A stretch of 64,000 bases of DNA from positions 19,524 to 83,523 of the forward strand of contig JBGTNK010000033.1 of NCBI GenBank assembly GCA_041743125.1, read 5' to 3'. The notes beneath the pieces were generated by a model, which was not told the origin of the DNA, ran no database searches, and was given only the letters and a program-made list of their open reading frames with translations. The stretch comes from Terrimonas_B sp041743125 (GTDB lineage Bacteria > Bacteroidota > Bacteroidia > Chitinophagales > Chitinophagaceae). The position numbers and the translations under genes are program-made. Positions 1 through 9,493 of the stretch are shown one piece after another; positions within the stretch are counted from its first letter, which is position 1, and each line of letters opens with the position of its first letter.

Positions 1-858
1 AAAACGGCTTTCGCCCTAAACCTGGCCCGTAATGCTGCCATGCATCCTACTAAACCTACGCCTGTAGCCTTATTTTCTCTTGAAATGAGTGCCGGCCAGC
101 TGGTACAGCGTATCCTGTCTGCGGAAAGTGAAATATGGCTTGAGAAGATTGCCAGGGGTAAAATGGAAGAGCATGAAATGAAACAATTGTACGCAAGAGG
201 TATTCAGCGTTTATCACAGGCGCCTTTGTATATTGATGATACCCCTGCTCTAAATATTTTTGAATTGAGGGCCAAATGCCGCAGGCTTAAGAACAAGCAT
301 AATATTGGTATGGTAATTATAGATTACCTGCAATTGATGAGTGGAACAGGTGACGGCAGAAATTCAAACCGGGAGCAGGAGATCAGTAATATCTCCCGGA
401 ATTTAAAGGGCCTGGCTAAGGAATTAAATGTGCCAATAATAGCTTTATCACAATTGAGTCGTGCGGTAGAGCAAAGGGGAGCAAAAGAAGGCAGCCGTAT
501 CCCACAGTTGAGTGACCTTAGAGAGTCAGGAGCAATTGAGCAAGATGCTGACATGGTTATGTTCCTTTACCGGCCGGAATATTATGATCTGACAACAAGT
601 GCAGACGGAGAAAATATTAAAGGTTTAACGGAAGTAAAAATTGCCAAACATAGAAATGGTACATTAGAAACCGTTAAATTAAAAGCCTTACTGCATATCC
701 AGAAATTTGCGAACTGGGACGAAGATCCATATAGCGGCATAGGGCTACCTACTGGAGGCTGGCGCCCGGTAGAAGATGGAGGCGGGGGTGAAAAATTATA
801 TATCCAGGCTGGCAGTAAAATGAATGACCGGTCTTCAGAAGAGGAAGATCCTTTTTAA
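1..858 (+). CDS. dnaB: Replicative DNA helicase DnaB, C-terminal part (5' end outside window)
   Basis: RecA-like motor domain of the hexameric helicase that unwinds DNA at the replication fork. The frame is open from base 1, which begins inside the Walker A motif (KTAFALNLA), so the N-terminal domain and start lie upstream. Visible landmarks are the SLEMSAGQL segment, the Walker B stretch IIDYLQLM, the LSQLSRAVEQR motif and the arginine-finger region SDLRESGAIEQDAD, all in the order expected for DnaB. The acidic tail (SSEEEDPF) ends at a TAA followed by a rho-independent terminator. Identification is firm; only the 5' completeness is unknown. Confidence 0.96.
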   Translation, partial: KTAFALNLARNAAMHPTKPTPVALFSLEMSAGQLVQRILSAESEIWLEKIARGKMEEHEMKQLYARGIQRLSQAPLYIDDTPALNIFELRAKCRRLKNKHNIGMVIIDYLQLMSGTGDGRNSNREQEISNISRNLKGLAKELNVPIIALSQLSRAVEQRGAKEGSRIPQLSDLRESGAIEQDADMVMFLYRPEYYDLTTSADGENIKGLTEVKIAKHRNGTLETVKLKALLHIQKFANWDEDPYSGIGLPTGGWRPVEDGGGGEKLYIQAGSKMNDRSSEEEDPF

Positions 859-880
859 TAAAGAGAATAAAATATTCTGA

Positions 881-910
881 TGTCCGGTCTTTTTAGATCG
901 GACATTTTTT
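881..910 (+). terminator. Rho-independent terminator after dnaB
   Basis: A 9-bp stem (TGTCCGGTC paired with GATCGGACA, one G-U pair) with a 6-base loop is followed by a run of T. It lies 22 bases after the dnaB stop codon and just before rsmE, so rsmE is probably transcribed separately or by read-through. Confidence 0.85.
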
Positions 911-920
911 ATTTTTACTT

Positions 921-1637
921 ATGGCACTTCCTTTTTTTTATATAAGCAACTATAATAGTTCTGAAAAGGAACTTGTTTTAGATGAAGTTACTTCCCGGCA
1001 TATGATACAGGTGCTGCGCATGAAGAAAGATGACTCGCTCAATCTTACTGATGGAAAAGGAAATTTATTGACTGTCTTTATTACGGATGATCATAAGAAA
1101 CACTGCGCCGTTAAAGTAAAAGATGTGGCCCATGTGTCACTTGCAAAAAGAAATGTATCCATTGGTATATCCGTTTTAAAAAATGCCAGCCGGTTTGAAT
1201 GGTTTTTAGAGAAAGCAACGGAATTGGGAATAAATGAAATTATTCCATTGATATGCGAAAGAACCGAAAAGGAAAAATTCAGGCGAGACAGGATGCAGAA
1301 TATCCTGGTAAGCGCCATGCTTCAATCCCAACAGTGCTGGCTGCCCGTATTGCATGAGCCCACTGCTTTTGAATTATTATTCCGGCAGGAAGAAGTAGCA
1401 GGCAGAGGACAAAAATTTATTGCTCATTGTACAGAAACCGAAAAAAGAAAATTAACAGAACAGATCAATGCATCTCTTCCTTCGCAAATCATCCTGGTAG
1501 GTCCTGAAGGTGATTTTACTTCTGCAGAAATTGAATTAGCTATGCACCACCACTTTATTGCTGTTTCCCTGGGAAATACGAGACTAAGAACCGAAACGGC
1601 AGGCGTTGTAGCAGCTTCCTTACTTCGCCTGGTCTGA
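921..1637 (+). CDS. rsmE: 16S rRNA (uracil-1498-N3) methyltransferase RsmE
   Basis: 238-residue SPOUT-class methyltransferase that uses S-adenosylmethionine to methylate U1498 of 16S rRNA. The N-terminal PUA-like part carries SRHMIQVLRMKKDD near residues 25-38. The C-terminal knot domain carries ATELGINEIIPL, GPEGDF (about residues 194-199) and the terminal SLGNTRLRTETA motif that forms the cofactor pocket. Length matches the family. The ATG at 921 follows the dnaB terminator closely. Its last 18 bases overlap the 3' end of the convergent TerC-type gene. Confidence 0.95.
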   Translation: MALPFFYISNYNSSEKELVLDEVTSRHMIQVLRMKKDDSLNLTDGKGNLLTVFITDDHKKHCAVKVKDVAHVSLAKRNVSIGISVLKNASRFEWFLEKATELGINEIIPLICERTEKEKFRRDRMQNILVSAMLQSQQCWLPVLHEPTAFELLFRQEEVAGRGQKFIAHCTETEKRKLTEQINASLPSQIILVGPEGDFTSAEIELAMHHHFIAVSLGNTRLRTETAGVVAASLLRLV

Positions 1638-2426
1638 ATACTCATCCTCTTCCATCCTGTACACGGGTTCATTAAGTTCAATCACCCTGTTTTGGGTTTG
1701 CTTTTTTCTCATGAACATATTTAGCAATTCAACAAGGAAGGAGAAAGCCATACCAAAATAAATATAATTTTTAAGATGCAATTGCTCGGCAGCTTCTGCA
1801 TTCCATCCTTCTATTACAAGGCTTAACCCAATCATCACTAAAAAAGACAGAGCCAGCATTTTTAAAGTAGGATGTTTATGTATGAATGCTGAAATTCGGG
1901 GGCTGAATGTAAACATGATAAACATAGCGATTACAACTGCGGCGATCATGATCTCAACATATTTTGCTGTGCCACCCGCAGTGATGATGCTGTCAAAAGA
2001 AAAAACGGCATCTATCAGCATGATCTGTGCTATGGCTTTACCCAGTGTCAATGGTTTCTTATTTGATGCTTTAGCATTGGGATCTTCGCCTTCCAGCTTA
2101 TGATGTATTTCCATCACCGATTTATAAATAAGGAAAATTCCACCTGCAAGCATAACCAGGCTGGCCAGATCAAACCCCTTTCCTGCTACTACAAAAATGG
2201 ATTTACCTTTTTGAGATAAAAGCCAACCTAATGCAAGCAATAAAAGGCTACGTGAAAGAATGCCGGTGATCATCCAGACGCGGCGTGCCATTTTTTTTGA
2301 ATTCGCGGCTGGCAATCGGTTCATGATGATACTTACAAAGATCACGTTGTCTATTCCTAATACTACTTCTAATACAACAAGAATAAAAAAACTAATGATA
2401 CTTTCACTGGTTAACAAATGTTCCAT
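1620..2426 (-). CDS. TerC/Alx-family integral membrane protein
   Basis: 268-residue multi-pass membrane protein of the TerC family (the group including Alx, YkoY and TerC), linked in other bacteria to metal-ion export, manganese homeostasis and tellurite resistance. About seven hydrophobic segments are seen. The conserved acidic motifs are GIDNVIF near residue 25 and FSFDSIITAGG near residue 145. The short charged tail (RMEEDEYSDQAK) is cytoplasmic-looking. It is a single-gene unit, convergent with rsmE with an 18-bp 3' overlap. The substrate cannot be told from sequence. No yybP-ykoY-type leader was recognised upstream. Confidence 0.88.
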   Translation of the reverse strand: MEHLLTSESIISFFILVVLEVVLGIDNVIFVSIIMNRLPAANSKKMARRVWMITGILSRSLLLLALGWLLSQKGKSIFVVAGKGFDLASLVMLAGGIFLIYKSVMEIHHKLEGEDPNAKASNKKPLTLGKAIAQIMLIDAVFSFDSIITAGGTAKYVEIMIAAVVIAMFIMFTFSPRISAFIHKHPTLKMLALSFLVMIGLSLVIEGWNAEAAEQLHLKNYIYFGMAFSFLVELLNMFMRKKQTQNRVIELNEPVYRMEEDEYSDQAK

Positions 2427-2484
2427 AATTATCAGGCTATCTTAAAGTTTTGCGAATATGGTGAAAAATAATGAGTGAGGGAGT

Positions 2485-3552
2485 TTAATTTAATCCTTTG
2501 CATATCTTTTTAATAATACCGGGTCCTTCATAAATAAACCCGGTCCACACCTGTATCAGGGAAGACCCTGAATTTAATTTTTCTTTTGCATCCTCTGCTG
2601 TAAAAATACCACCTGAGGCAATTACAGGAATGTCGCCACGGGTTCTTTGGTTGATATAATTAATAATAGCGGTAGATCTTTCTTTTACGGGTTTGCCACT
2701 TAATCCACCGGCTCCCATTTTTTGAATTTCATCCTTAGGTGTTAATAAACCGTTTCGGCTGATAGTAGTATTACTGCATACTAACCCGTCCAGTTGAATT
2801 TCAATGGCAAGGTCAACAACATCATCAATTTGCTCCTGCGTAAGATCAGGAGCTATTTTTAACAATATGGGTTTGGAGATGGCCTTGCCGTTATTGATCA
2901 TCTGAAGATGTCTTAATATTTTGCGTAAAGATTCTTTTTCCTGTAGTTCCCGGAGACCCGGGGTATTCGGACTGCTTACATTCACAACAAAGTAATCGAC
3001 ATAAGGGTGAAGCTCCTTAAAACAAGTTTCATAGTCTTTCCAGGCATCTTCGTTCGATGTGATTTTATTTTTTCCAATATTACCTCCTATTATAAGCCGG
3101 GAGTTTCGTTTGGCGGGTTGTGAATTGTGAATGGTATCAGATTTTTCCATCCAATTTTTCAATCGCTCAGCAATTATCTCTACTCCATCATTATTAAATC
3201 CCATCCGGTTTATCAATGCCTTGTCCTTTGGAAGGCGGAACAATCTTGGCTTTTTATTTCCAACCTGGGGCAGCGGTGTAACGGTGCCAATTTCAACAAA
3301 CCCAAATCCTAACGTGTCCAATTCCCTCAGGTACCTTCCGTTTTTATCAAAACCAGCACCCAGGCCAACCGGATTTCTGAAATTCAAATGAAACTCAGTT
3401 TTTCTTAACCTGTTTCCCTTTACAGAAAAAGTAAGTGATATTAATTTGCGGATTATTCTGAGGCTACATAATAATTTAAGCAAATTCATAGAAAAGTAGT
3501 GAACCCATTCCGGAGGAAAAAAGAACAGTATGCGCCGGATTACGTTATACAT
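2485..3552 (-). CDS. pyrD: Dihydroorotate dehydrogenase (quinone), class 2
   Basis: 355-residue FMN enzyme that oxidises dihydroorotate to orotate in pyrimidine synthesis, passing electrons to the quinone pool. The extended N-terminus (residues 1-45, amphipathic/hydrophobic) is the class 2 membrane-association region. Motifs include GLGAGFDKNGRYL, NVSSPNTPGLRELQ with the catalytic serine typical of class 2, SNTTISR, GAGGLSGKPV and the phosphate-binding ASGGIF. The length suits class 2. The other pyrimidine gene in the window, a dihydroorotase, is about 11 kb away and not in an operon with it. Confidence 0.95.
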   Translation of the reverse strand: MYNVIRRILFFFPPEWVHYFSMNLLKLLCSLRIIRKLISLTFSVKGNRLRKTEFHLNFRNPVGLGAGFDKNGRYLRELDTLGFGFVEIGTVTPLPQVGNKKPRLFRLPKDKALINRMGFNNDGVEIIAERLKNWMEKSDTIHNSQPAKRNSRLIIGGNIGKNKITSNEDAWKDYETCFKELHPYVDYFVVNVSSPNTPGLRELQEKESLRKILRHLQMINNGKAISKPILLKIAPDLTQEQIDDVVDLAIEIQLDGLVCSNTTISRNGLLTPKDEIQKMGAGGLSGKPVKERSTAIINYINQRTRGDIPVIASGGIFTAEDAKEKLNSGSSLIQVWTGFIYEGPGIIKKICKGLN

Positions 3553-3625
3553 ATGATACGAAGATAAATGAAGTTTAAAGATGGCTTGGATGATAGCCGA
3601 CTTCTGGTTAAATTTGATTTCAAAG

Positions 3626-3653
3626 TTGCATAAAAAACTAAATAGTATTTTTG
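3626..3653 (+). promoter_or_regulatory. Candidate Bacteroidota-type promoter for the thiolase gene
   Basis: TTG at 3626-3628 and TATTTTTG at 3646-3653 match the -33 (TTG) and -7 (TAnnTTTG) boxes of the Bacteroidota primary sigma factor, with a 17-base spacer. The implied transcript has an AT-rich leader of roughly 90 bases before the ATG at 3749. Seen in sequence; activity is inferred. Confidence 0.6.
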
Positions 3654-3748
3654 TTTATATGAATTTTTTAATGAATTAAAATTTTCAATTGACCTGCTAT
3701 TAACGCGGAATTAAAAATCAAATATCTGATAATTTAAAATTGTTCATC

Positions 3749-4924
3749 ATGCAGGAAGCTTATATAGTAGCCGGATACAGAACCGCCGTTGGAAAAGCTA
3801 AACGAGGTGGATTTCGCTTTTATCGCCCGGACGACCTGGCCGTAGAAGTTATAAAAGGTGTAATGGCTTCGGTTCCTCAACTAGAAGCAAACCGGGTAGA
3901 CGACGTAATCGTTGGCAATGCGGTTCCTGAGGCTGAGCAAGGTTTACAATTTGGGCGCATTATTTCGGCAAGGGCATTAGGTTTTGATGTGCCCGGAGTT
4001 ACGGTTAATCGATATTGCGCTTCAGGTTTGGAAACCATTGCTATGGCTACTGCAAAGATCAGGACCGGACAAGCTGAATGCATTATTGCCGGCGGCACCG
4101 AAAGTATGAGCCTGGTGCCCACTGCAGGATGGAAAACCGTTCCTTCCTATACCATTGCAAAAGATGACCCTGATTATTATCTCAGCATGGGCCTTACAGC
4201 AGAGGCTGTAGCCAAAGATTATGATGTAAGCCGGGAGGACCAGGATGAATTTTCTTATCATTCGCATAAGAAAGCAATCAACGCTATTAAGAATGGTCAC
4301 TTTAAAACAGGGATCCTTCCCATTACGGTTGAAGAAATATATCTTGATGCTAAGGGAAAAAAACAAAAAAGAAATTATACCATGGATACTGATGAAGGCC
4401 CCCGGGCAGATACATCGGTAGAAGTGTTATCAAAATTAAAGCCGGTATTTGCTGCAGGTGGAGTTGTTACCGCAGGTAATTCTTCACAAACATCGGACGG
4501 CGCAGCTTTTGTTATTGTTATGGGAGAAAAGATGATGAACGAATTAGGACTGAAACCTATCGGCAGGCTGGTGGCTTGTGCATCAGCAGGAGTTCCTCCC
4601 CGGGTAATGGGCATTGGCCCGGTAGCCGCTATTCCAAAAGCATTGAAGCAGGTAGGTATGAAGTTAGCTGATGTTGATCTAATAGAATTAAACGAGGCTT
4701 TTGCATCACAGGCATTGGCTGTAATTCGCAAAGCAGAACTTGATCCCACAAAAGTGAATATCAATGGGGGAGCGATAGCATTGGGACACCCGCTGGGCTG
4801 CACCGGTGCCAAACTTACTATTCAGGTATTGAACGATATGAAGCGGTTAAATAAGAAATATGGAATGGTAACTGCTTGTGTGGGCGGAGGCCAGGGAATT
4901 GCAGGAATAATCGAAAATCTTTAA
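3749..4924 (+). CDS. Acetyl-CoA C-acyltransferase (thiolase)
   Basis: 391-residue thiolase, either degradative (3-ketoacyl-CoA thiolase, beta-oxidation) or acetoacetyl-CoA forming. The nucleophilic cysteine is C90 in VNRYCASGLE. The second catalytic pair is H347 in GHPLGCTGA and C377 in ACVGGGQG, near the C-terminus. A TTG lies three codons upstream, but ATG 3749 (MQEAYIVAGYRT) is the better start because the conserved domain begins at once. Beta-oxidation partners such as a hydroxyacyl-CoA dehydrogenase are not adjacent, so the exact pathway role is open. Convergent with the sheath gene. Confidence 0.93.
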   Translation: MQEAYIVAGYRTAVGKAKRGGFRFYRPDDLAVEVIKGVMASVPQLEANRVDDVIVGNAVPEAEQGLQFGRIISARALGFDVPGVTVNRYCASGLETIAMATAKIRTGQAECIIAGGTESMSLVPTAGWKTVPSYTIAKDDPDYYLSMGLTAEAVAKDYDVSREDQDEFSYHSHKKAINAIKNGHFKTGILPITVEEIYLDAKGKKQKRNYTMDTDEGPRADTSVEVLSKLKPVFAAGGVVTAGNSSQTSDGAAFVIVMGEKMMNELGLKPIGRLVACASAGVPPRVMGIGPVAAIPKALKQVGMKLADVDLIELNEAFASQALAVIRKAELDPTKVNINGGAIALGHPLGCTGAKLTIQVLNDMKRLNKKYGMVTACVGGGQGIAGIIENL

Positions 4925-5009
4925 GTATTCGAAGCCAGTGATGGTTGCTTTTCCGCAATGAATAAATTTGAATTAGCCGTTTCTAAAATTTAGTATGGTT
5001 AGAGGGAAT

Positions 5010-6455
5010 TCAGGCTTTTTGCATTTTATGCATAATTCTTAGAATAATAAACTCTGCCGGGCGCACGGGAGCCATGCCAATTTCAATAATCATTCTTCCA
5101 TCCAAAATGTCCTGCGCCGTCATCGTTTTTCCAAGGCCAGTATGAACATAAAATGCTTCCTGTGGTCTTGTCCCCATCAAAGCTCCCGCCCGCCACTGTA
5201 ACAATAAAAAATTTTCGATCAGGGACTTTATTCTTACCCAGGTTCCCGCTTCATTAGGTTCAAATACAAATGGTGTGGTTGCTTTTGTTATGGATTCTTC
5301 TATCATGATAAAAAATCGGCGAACAGAAATATACCGCCATTCATTATCATTTCCTGCAAGGGTTCTTGCGCCCCAAACGACGGTTCCTTTACCGTTAAAA
5401 TAACGAATGGTATTAATAGATTTTCCTGTGAGTGGATCTGTATTTAATGAATTAAGTTCCTGGGTTGTTAATGTAAGTTCCGGCGCTTTTATTAAAGAAA
5501 GGCTTACACTTGCAGGAGCTTTCCAAACACCGCGGTTTTTATCCGTGATTGTATAAACTCCGGCCACAGCGGCGGAAGGAGGTAATAAAACAGTTTGGTT
5601 ATCGATCTCCTCTTTAATACTGGAGTAAATCGTTGTGCCGCTCAGCCTTGAATTATTTAATTTAAGTTTATCAAATTCACCTTTGGCTTTTAAATCAGTT
5701 TTACCCGGTTCCTTTGTTATTGTATTGTGTACGATAGTTACAAAATTATCTGTATAGTGATAAGGAATCGAGGTAATGAGTTTGGGATAATAGGCCGCTC
5801 CGTATTTTAAAGAACTCTCTTTTTCCCCTCCGGTAATATTTTCCCTGAATAATTCGATGGCTGTTTTTTCGCCCGGATTATTTTCATTTACATCCATGAT
5901 AACAAAACGATCCTTTAATTCAAAAGCCTGCATCAACGCTTCGTTGTAAATTTCATATATGTCATTTGGTTTTGCAAAATTGACGCCATCCGGAAACAGT
6001 AACAGGGTAGGTTCTGCATATTGATATACTTCATCAAGGCTTTTTTGAAGATCTTTTTTATTCAATAATGATTTAGGCTTCCCGGATGAAACGATATAAC
6101 ACGGACCACCCCCGTTTGCAAAATATAATTGCAACTGGTAATGCATGTTATTTTTTAGAAAACTAATTTGGGAAGTGATCTTCCGGGTTTCTAATACGGA
6201 TGTGGTACCCGTTTTTACAATAGCGTCATCTATGTTGACCGTTAACGTTTCACTGACCAATCCGCCAAAGAAATGTTCATATTCTGTAAGAGAAGTGATA
6301 CGGGTAGGAACAAACACAAGGTCACCCAATTCAAGTTCCCTTGCTTTTTGTGTGTACCCTATAAAGGCAGGAATTGCTGTTTCCAGCGCAACTATGGCCG
6401 GCAGGTTTGCAATTTCACCAATATACATTCCCGGATTTTTATATTCTGTTGACAT
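5010..6455 (-). CDS. Contractile-tail sheath protein (phage/eCIS type), orphan
   Basis: 481-residue member of the phage tail sheath family, whose subunits form the contracting tube of myophage tails and extracellular injection systems. The N-terminus (NPGMYIGEI, then ETAIPAFIGYTQKA) is the usual start of sheath proteins. The C-terminus (FVFEPNEAGTWVRIKSLIENF, then WRAGALMG, then VRPAEFIILRI) is the conserved sheath C-domain with its terminal strand exchange region. The middle, about residues 80-330, is variable. No tube, baseplate, spike, LysM or AAA-ATPase genes of such a machine flank it; neighbours are a thiolase and a DUF2721 protein. Family call is strong; function when alone is unknown. 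Confidence 0.9.
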   Translation of the reverse strand: MSTEYKNPGMYIGEIANLPAIVALETAIPAFIGYTQKARELELGDLVFVPTRITSLTEYEHFFGGLVSETLTVNIDDAIVKTGTTSVLETRKITSQISFLKNNMHYQLQLYFANGGGPCYIVSSGKPKSLLNKKDLQKSLDEVYQYAEPTLLLFPDGVNFAKPNDIYEIYNEALMQAFELKDRFVIMDVNENNPGEKTAIELFRENITGGEKESSLKYGAAYYPKLITSIPYHYTDNFVTIVHNTITKEPGKTDLKAKGEFDKLKLNNSRLSGTTIYSSIKEEIDNQTVLLPPSAAVAGVYTITDKNRGVWKAPASVSLSLIKAPELTLTTQELNSLNTDPLTGKSINTIRYFNGKGTVVWGARTLAGNDNEWRYISVRRFFIMIEESITKATTPFVFEPNEAGTWVRIKSLIENFLLLQWRAGALMGTRPQEAFYVHTGLGKTMTAQDILDGRMIIEIGMAPVRPAEFIILRIMHKMQKA

Positions 6456-6621
6456 AAGGATATAGAAAAAGCTACAGGTAATAAAATCGAATTATTAAAT
6501 TTTGTTTTTACATGGGGCAGGATAGCTTGATAAGACAGGTCAATAGAAATAACAATTTACTATTTATTTTCTTATCTAATTTAAGCAGTCATGAATTGAA
6601 AATTTTTGTAGATTTTTGAAT

Positions 6622-7068
6622 ATGGAAATTACCTTCAATACACCCGCATTATTATTTCCGGCTATCAGTCTTTTGTTACTGGCTTACACCAACAGGTACC
6701 TTGCCCTGGCAAACCTGATCCGGAAATTGCATGATGAATACATGAGGGGTGAAAAGAACCATCTTATTTTGAATCAAATACGGATACTGCGGGAACGTAT
6801 CAATTTAGTGAGATACATGCAGGGAATGGGTGTTTTTAGTTTTTTGTGCTGTGTAATTACCATGTATGGAGTTTACCAGCAATGGACGGCATTAACGGAA
6901 TATGTTTTTGCCCTTAGCCTGATCAGTTTGCTGGCTTCCCTTATCATATCCCTTGTCGAGATAACCAAAAGTACCAAAGCGCTTGAGCTTGAATTAAGTG
7001 ATATGGAGGAATTAGAGAAATCGAATTTTTTTACCGATTTGTGGAAAGGGAAGGAAGATAAAAAGTGA
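6622..7068 (+). CDS. DUF2721 family membrane protein
   Basis: 148-residue protein with an N-terminal TM segment (TPALLFPAISLLLLAYTNR), a central charged helix (LIRKLHDEYMRGEKNH, then ILRERINLVRY) and two further TM segments around residues 70-120, ending in a charged coiled tail. This matches DUF2721, for which no function is established. ATG 6622 is preferred to a TTG two codons upstream. It is divergent from the sheath gene, separated by 166 bases. Confidence 0.82.
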   Translation: MEITFNTPALLFPAISLLLLAYTNRYLALANLIRKLHDEYMRGEKNHLILNQIRILRERINLVRYMQGMGVFSFLCCVITMYGVYQQWTALTEYVFALSLISLLASLIISLVEITKSTKALELELSDMEELEKSNFFTDLWKGKEDKK

Positions 7069-7192
7069 TGACCATTGTCATAAGTTAATGGGATAAAATG
7101 TTAACAGGGGAATGGCTGATCCCTTCGATAGACTTGTTTTCCTTTCTTGCGATTCAATAATTTTCGATCATGGAATTTGGTTACAAATTATC

Positions 7193-7507
7193 TTAGAAAC
7201 TATTCAGGATTCTCAAAACCCTGTGCCAGTTTCCGCCATTATAAACTTCTTTTAATCCCTTTTCTTTCATTAATTGAACGGCCAGGTTGCTCCGGTCGCC
7301 GGAGGTACAGCAAAAAATAACCGGTCGGTTCATTTCTTTTATTCTTTGTGTATTGATGGGGATACGGTCTACAGGAATATTAATGGAGTCAGGGATTTTC
7401 CCCCGGTCAAACTCGGCTGCAGATCGTACATCTATAATGATGGCACCCCTGTATAATGCTTCCTTTATTTTATTATTTCCAAATCCGAACAATGAAAAAA
7501 GTGACAT
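7193..7507 (-). CDS. Single-domain rhodanese-like protein
   Basis: 104-residue sulfurtransferase-fold protein. It has the IIDVRSAAEFDRGKIPDSINIP segment expected of rhodanese domains and an active-site loop C67-TSGD-R72 preceded by another cysteine (FCCTSGDRS), so a persulfide-carrying cysteine is present. No signal peptide; probably cytoplasmic. It begins 9 bases after the end of the ABC exporter gene on the same strand, so the two are probably cotranscribed. The sulfur donor and acceptor are unknown. Confidence 0.88.
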   Translation of the reverse strand: MSLFSLFGFGNNKIKEALYRGAIIIDVRSAAEFDRGKIPDSINIPVDRIPINTQRIKEMNRPVIFCCTSGDRSNLAVQLMKEKGLKEVYNGGNWHRVLRILNSF

Positions 7508-7516
7508 CAGAATTTA

Positions 7517-9292
7517 TTAGGCAGTCAAAAGTTTCGTTTTTCTTTCGCCGATCTGCTGGCGCCACATAGCAAAGTATAAACCTTTTTCCTGGAGCAAAGC
7601 CTCATGGGTTCCGGTTTCCACCACATCTCCTTTTTCAAGTACATATATCCTGTCTGCATGCATGATGGTAGAAAGCCGGTGTGCGATCAATATGGTGATC
7701 TGGTTTCCCTGCATGGAAATATCACGGATGGTATCTGTGATCTCTTCTTCGGTTAATGAATCCAGCGCAGAAGTAGCTTCATCAAACAATAACAATTTGG
7801 GTCTGCGCAGCAAAGCCCTTGCAATGGAGATCCTTTGCTTTTCTCCCCCTGATAGTTTTAATCCGCCTTCTCCTATCATTGTATCCAACCCTTTTTCCGC
7901 CCGGGCGAGTAAATTCTGGCAGGATGCTTTCCTGATTACATCCTTCAGATCTTCTTCCGTAGCAACAGGATTTACAAACATCAGATTTTCTCTTACCGTT
8001 CCTGAAAACAATTGGGTATCCTGCGTTACAAATCCAATCTGGTTTCGCAGGTCTTCAAAGTCGATATTGTTTTCATCAATACTATTATATAAGATACATC
8101 CTTCCTCGGGACGATAAAGACCTACTAACAATTTCATCAGGGTGGTTTTGCCAGATCCTGATGGACCCACAAACGCAATGGTTTCACCTGTTTTTACTTT
8201 GAAGCTGATATCATTTATAGCTTTCTGCGATGCTGTAAAATGTTTAAAAGCTACATGGTCAAATTCAAGCGTTTGAATTTTTCCCAGGTGTTTGGGATTA
8301 TCAGCTTTTGGCTCCGGCTCCTTATTCATCAGGTTTTCAAAATTTTCAAGCGAAGCCTGGGCCTCCCGGTAGGTAAGTATGATATTGCCGATTTCCTGCA
8401 AAGGACCGAAAACAAAGAAGGAATATATCTGCATGGTAGCTAATTCCCATGGCAACATCTTATCCTTAAAGATCATCCACATAAGCATAAAAAGGATAAT
8501 CTGCCTCAGTGTATTTACAAATGTGCCTTGTATAAAACTTATACTGCGCAGGCGTTTTACTTTTTTTAATTCTAATCCCAGTATTTTATACGTGTTTTTA
8601 TTAAGACGCTCAACTTCCTGGGTGGCAAGTCCAAGGCTTTTTACCAGTTCTATATTCCGTAGCGATTCAGTAGTAGCTCCGGCAAGTGAGGTTGTTTCCC
8701 TCACTATATTTTTTTGAACGATTTTTATTTTTTTACTGAGCAAATTAGAAATGATAACCAATAAAAGTATACCGCCAAAATAAATAAGTGGTAAAGTGGG
8801 GTGAATGCTGTATGCAAATAATGCTACAAATAAAATCCCGATTACTACCGGAAACAGCACGTTCACAAAACTGGCAATGAATTTTTCTGTATCTATACGA
8901 ACTTTTTGCAAAATGCTAAGCGTTTCGCCACTTCGTTGATCTTCGAATTGATAATAAGGAAGGCTCATGGCGTGTTTCAACCCTTCCGTAAATACGGCAG
9001 CGCCAAATTTTTGAGTTACCAGGTTCTGAAAATAATCCTGGAAGGCTTTCGCTATCCGGCTCACCATGGCTACGCCAACGGATGCTCCCAAAAGGGTAAG
9101 AAGCGGTGTTGCAAACTTCCACCAAAAAGGTTGATAGGAGGCTGAATTATCGTGGTATTTATAACCGAGGTCAATTAGCTTACCAAATATATAAGGGTCA
9201 ATTAAAGAAAAACTAATATTGATAGCTGCGAGAAATAATACAAATGCTACCAGCCATTTATAAGGTTTCAAATAACGCAATAATAAATTCAT
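7517..9292 (-). CDS. ABC exporter, fused membrane and ATPase domains (ABCB/MsbA-like)
   Basis: 591-residue half-transporter that would act as a dimer. Residues 1-310 form the six-helix membrane domain, with the ATPase following. Walker A is GPSGSGKTT near residue 376, the signature is LSGGEKQR near 480, and Walker B is LLLFDEATSALDS. ATG 9292 (MNLLLRYLKPYKW) is preferred to a TTG 13 codons upstream because the first helix follows directly. The substrate is not evident; relatives move lipids, peptides or drugs. A rhodanese gene follows closely. Confidence 0.92.
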   Translation of the reverse strand: MNLLLRYLKPYKWLVAFVLFLAAINISFSLIDPYIFGKLIDLGYKYHDNSASYQPFWWKFATPLLTLLGASVGVAMVSRIAKAFQDYFQNLVTQKFGAAVFTEGLKHAMSLPYYQFEDQRSGETLSILQKVRIDTEKFIASFVNVLFPVVIGILFVALFAYSIHPTLPLIYFGGILLLVIISNLLSKKIKIVQKNIVRETTSLAGATTESLRNIELVKSLGLATQEVERLNKNTYKILGLELKKVKRLRSISFIQGTFVNTLRQIILFMLMWMIFKDKMLPWELATMQIYSFFVFGPLQEIGNIILTYREAQASLENFENLMNKEPEPKADNPKHLGKIQTLEFDHVAFKHFTASQKAINDISFKVKTGETIAFVGPSGSGKTTLMKLLVGLYRPEEGCILYNSIDENNIDFEDLRNQIGFVTQDTQLFSGTVRENLMFVNPVATEEDLKDVIRKASCQNLLARAEKGLDTMIGEGGLKLSGGEKQRISIARALLRRPKLLLFDEATSALDSLTEEEITDTIRDISMQGNQITILIAHRLSTIMHADRIYVLEKGDVVETGTHEALLQEKGLYFAMWRQQIGERKTKLLTA

Positions 9293-9493
9293 ATAATGGA
9301 TGCAGGTTGAATAAAGAGTATTAACACTCAAATAGCATACAAGTTCGCTAAAAAATTACAACATAGCAGGAACGAGGCATTTAAAGAAAAGTGTAAAATC
9401 TCCGGCAGCAAGAAAAGTGGATAAACGAAACCCGGAAGACGGAGCAAAATATTTAAATAAAAATTAAAATAAACTGGGAAAGTATCTTGATTT

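Noticed and set aside
4375..4812. 145-codon minus-strand frame inside the thiolase gene
   Set aside because: Antisense shadow; the plus strand encodes the thiolase with all catalytic residues.
5010..6455. Sheath gene as part of a prophage or complete injection system
   Set aside because: No tail, capsid, integrase, tube or baseplate gene within at least 10 kb on either side; neighbours are housekeeping genes.
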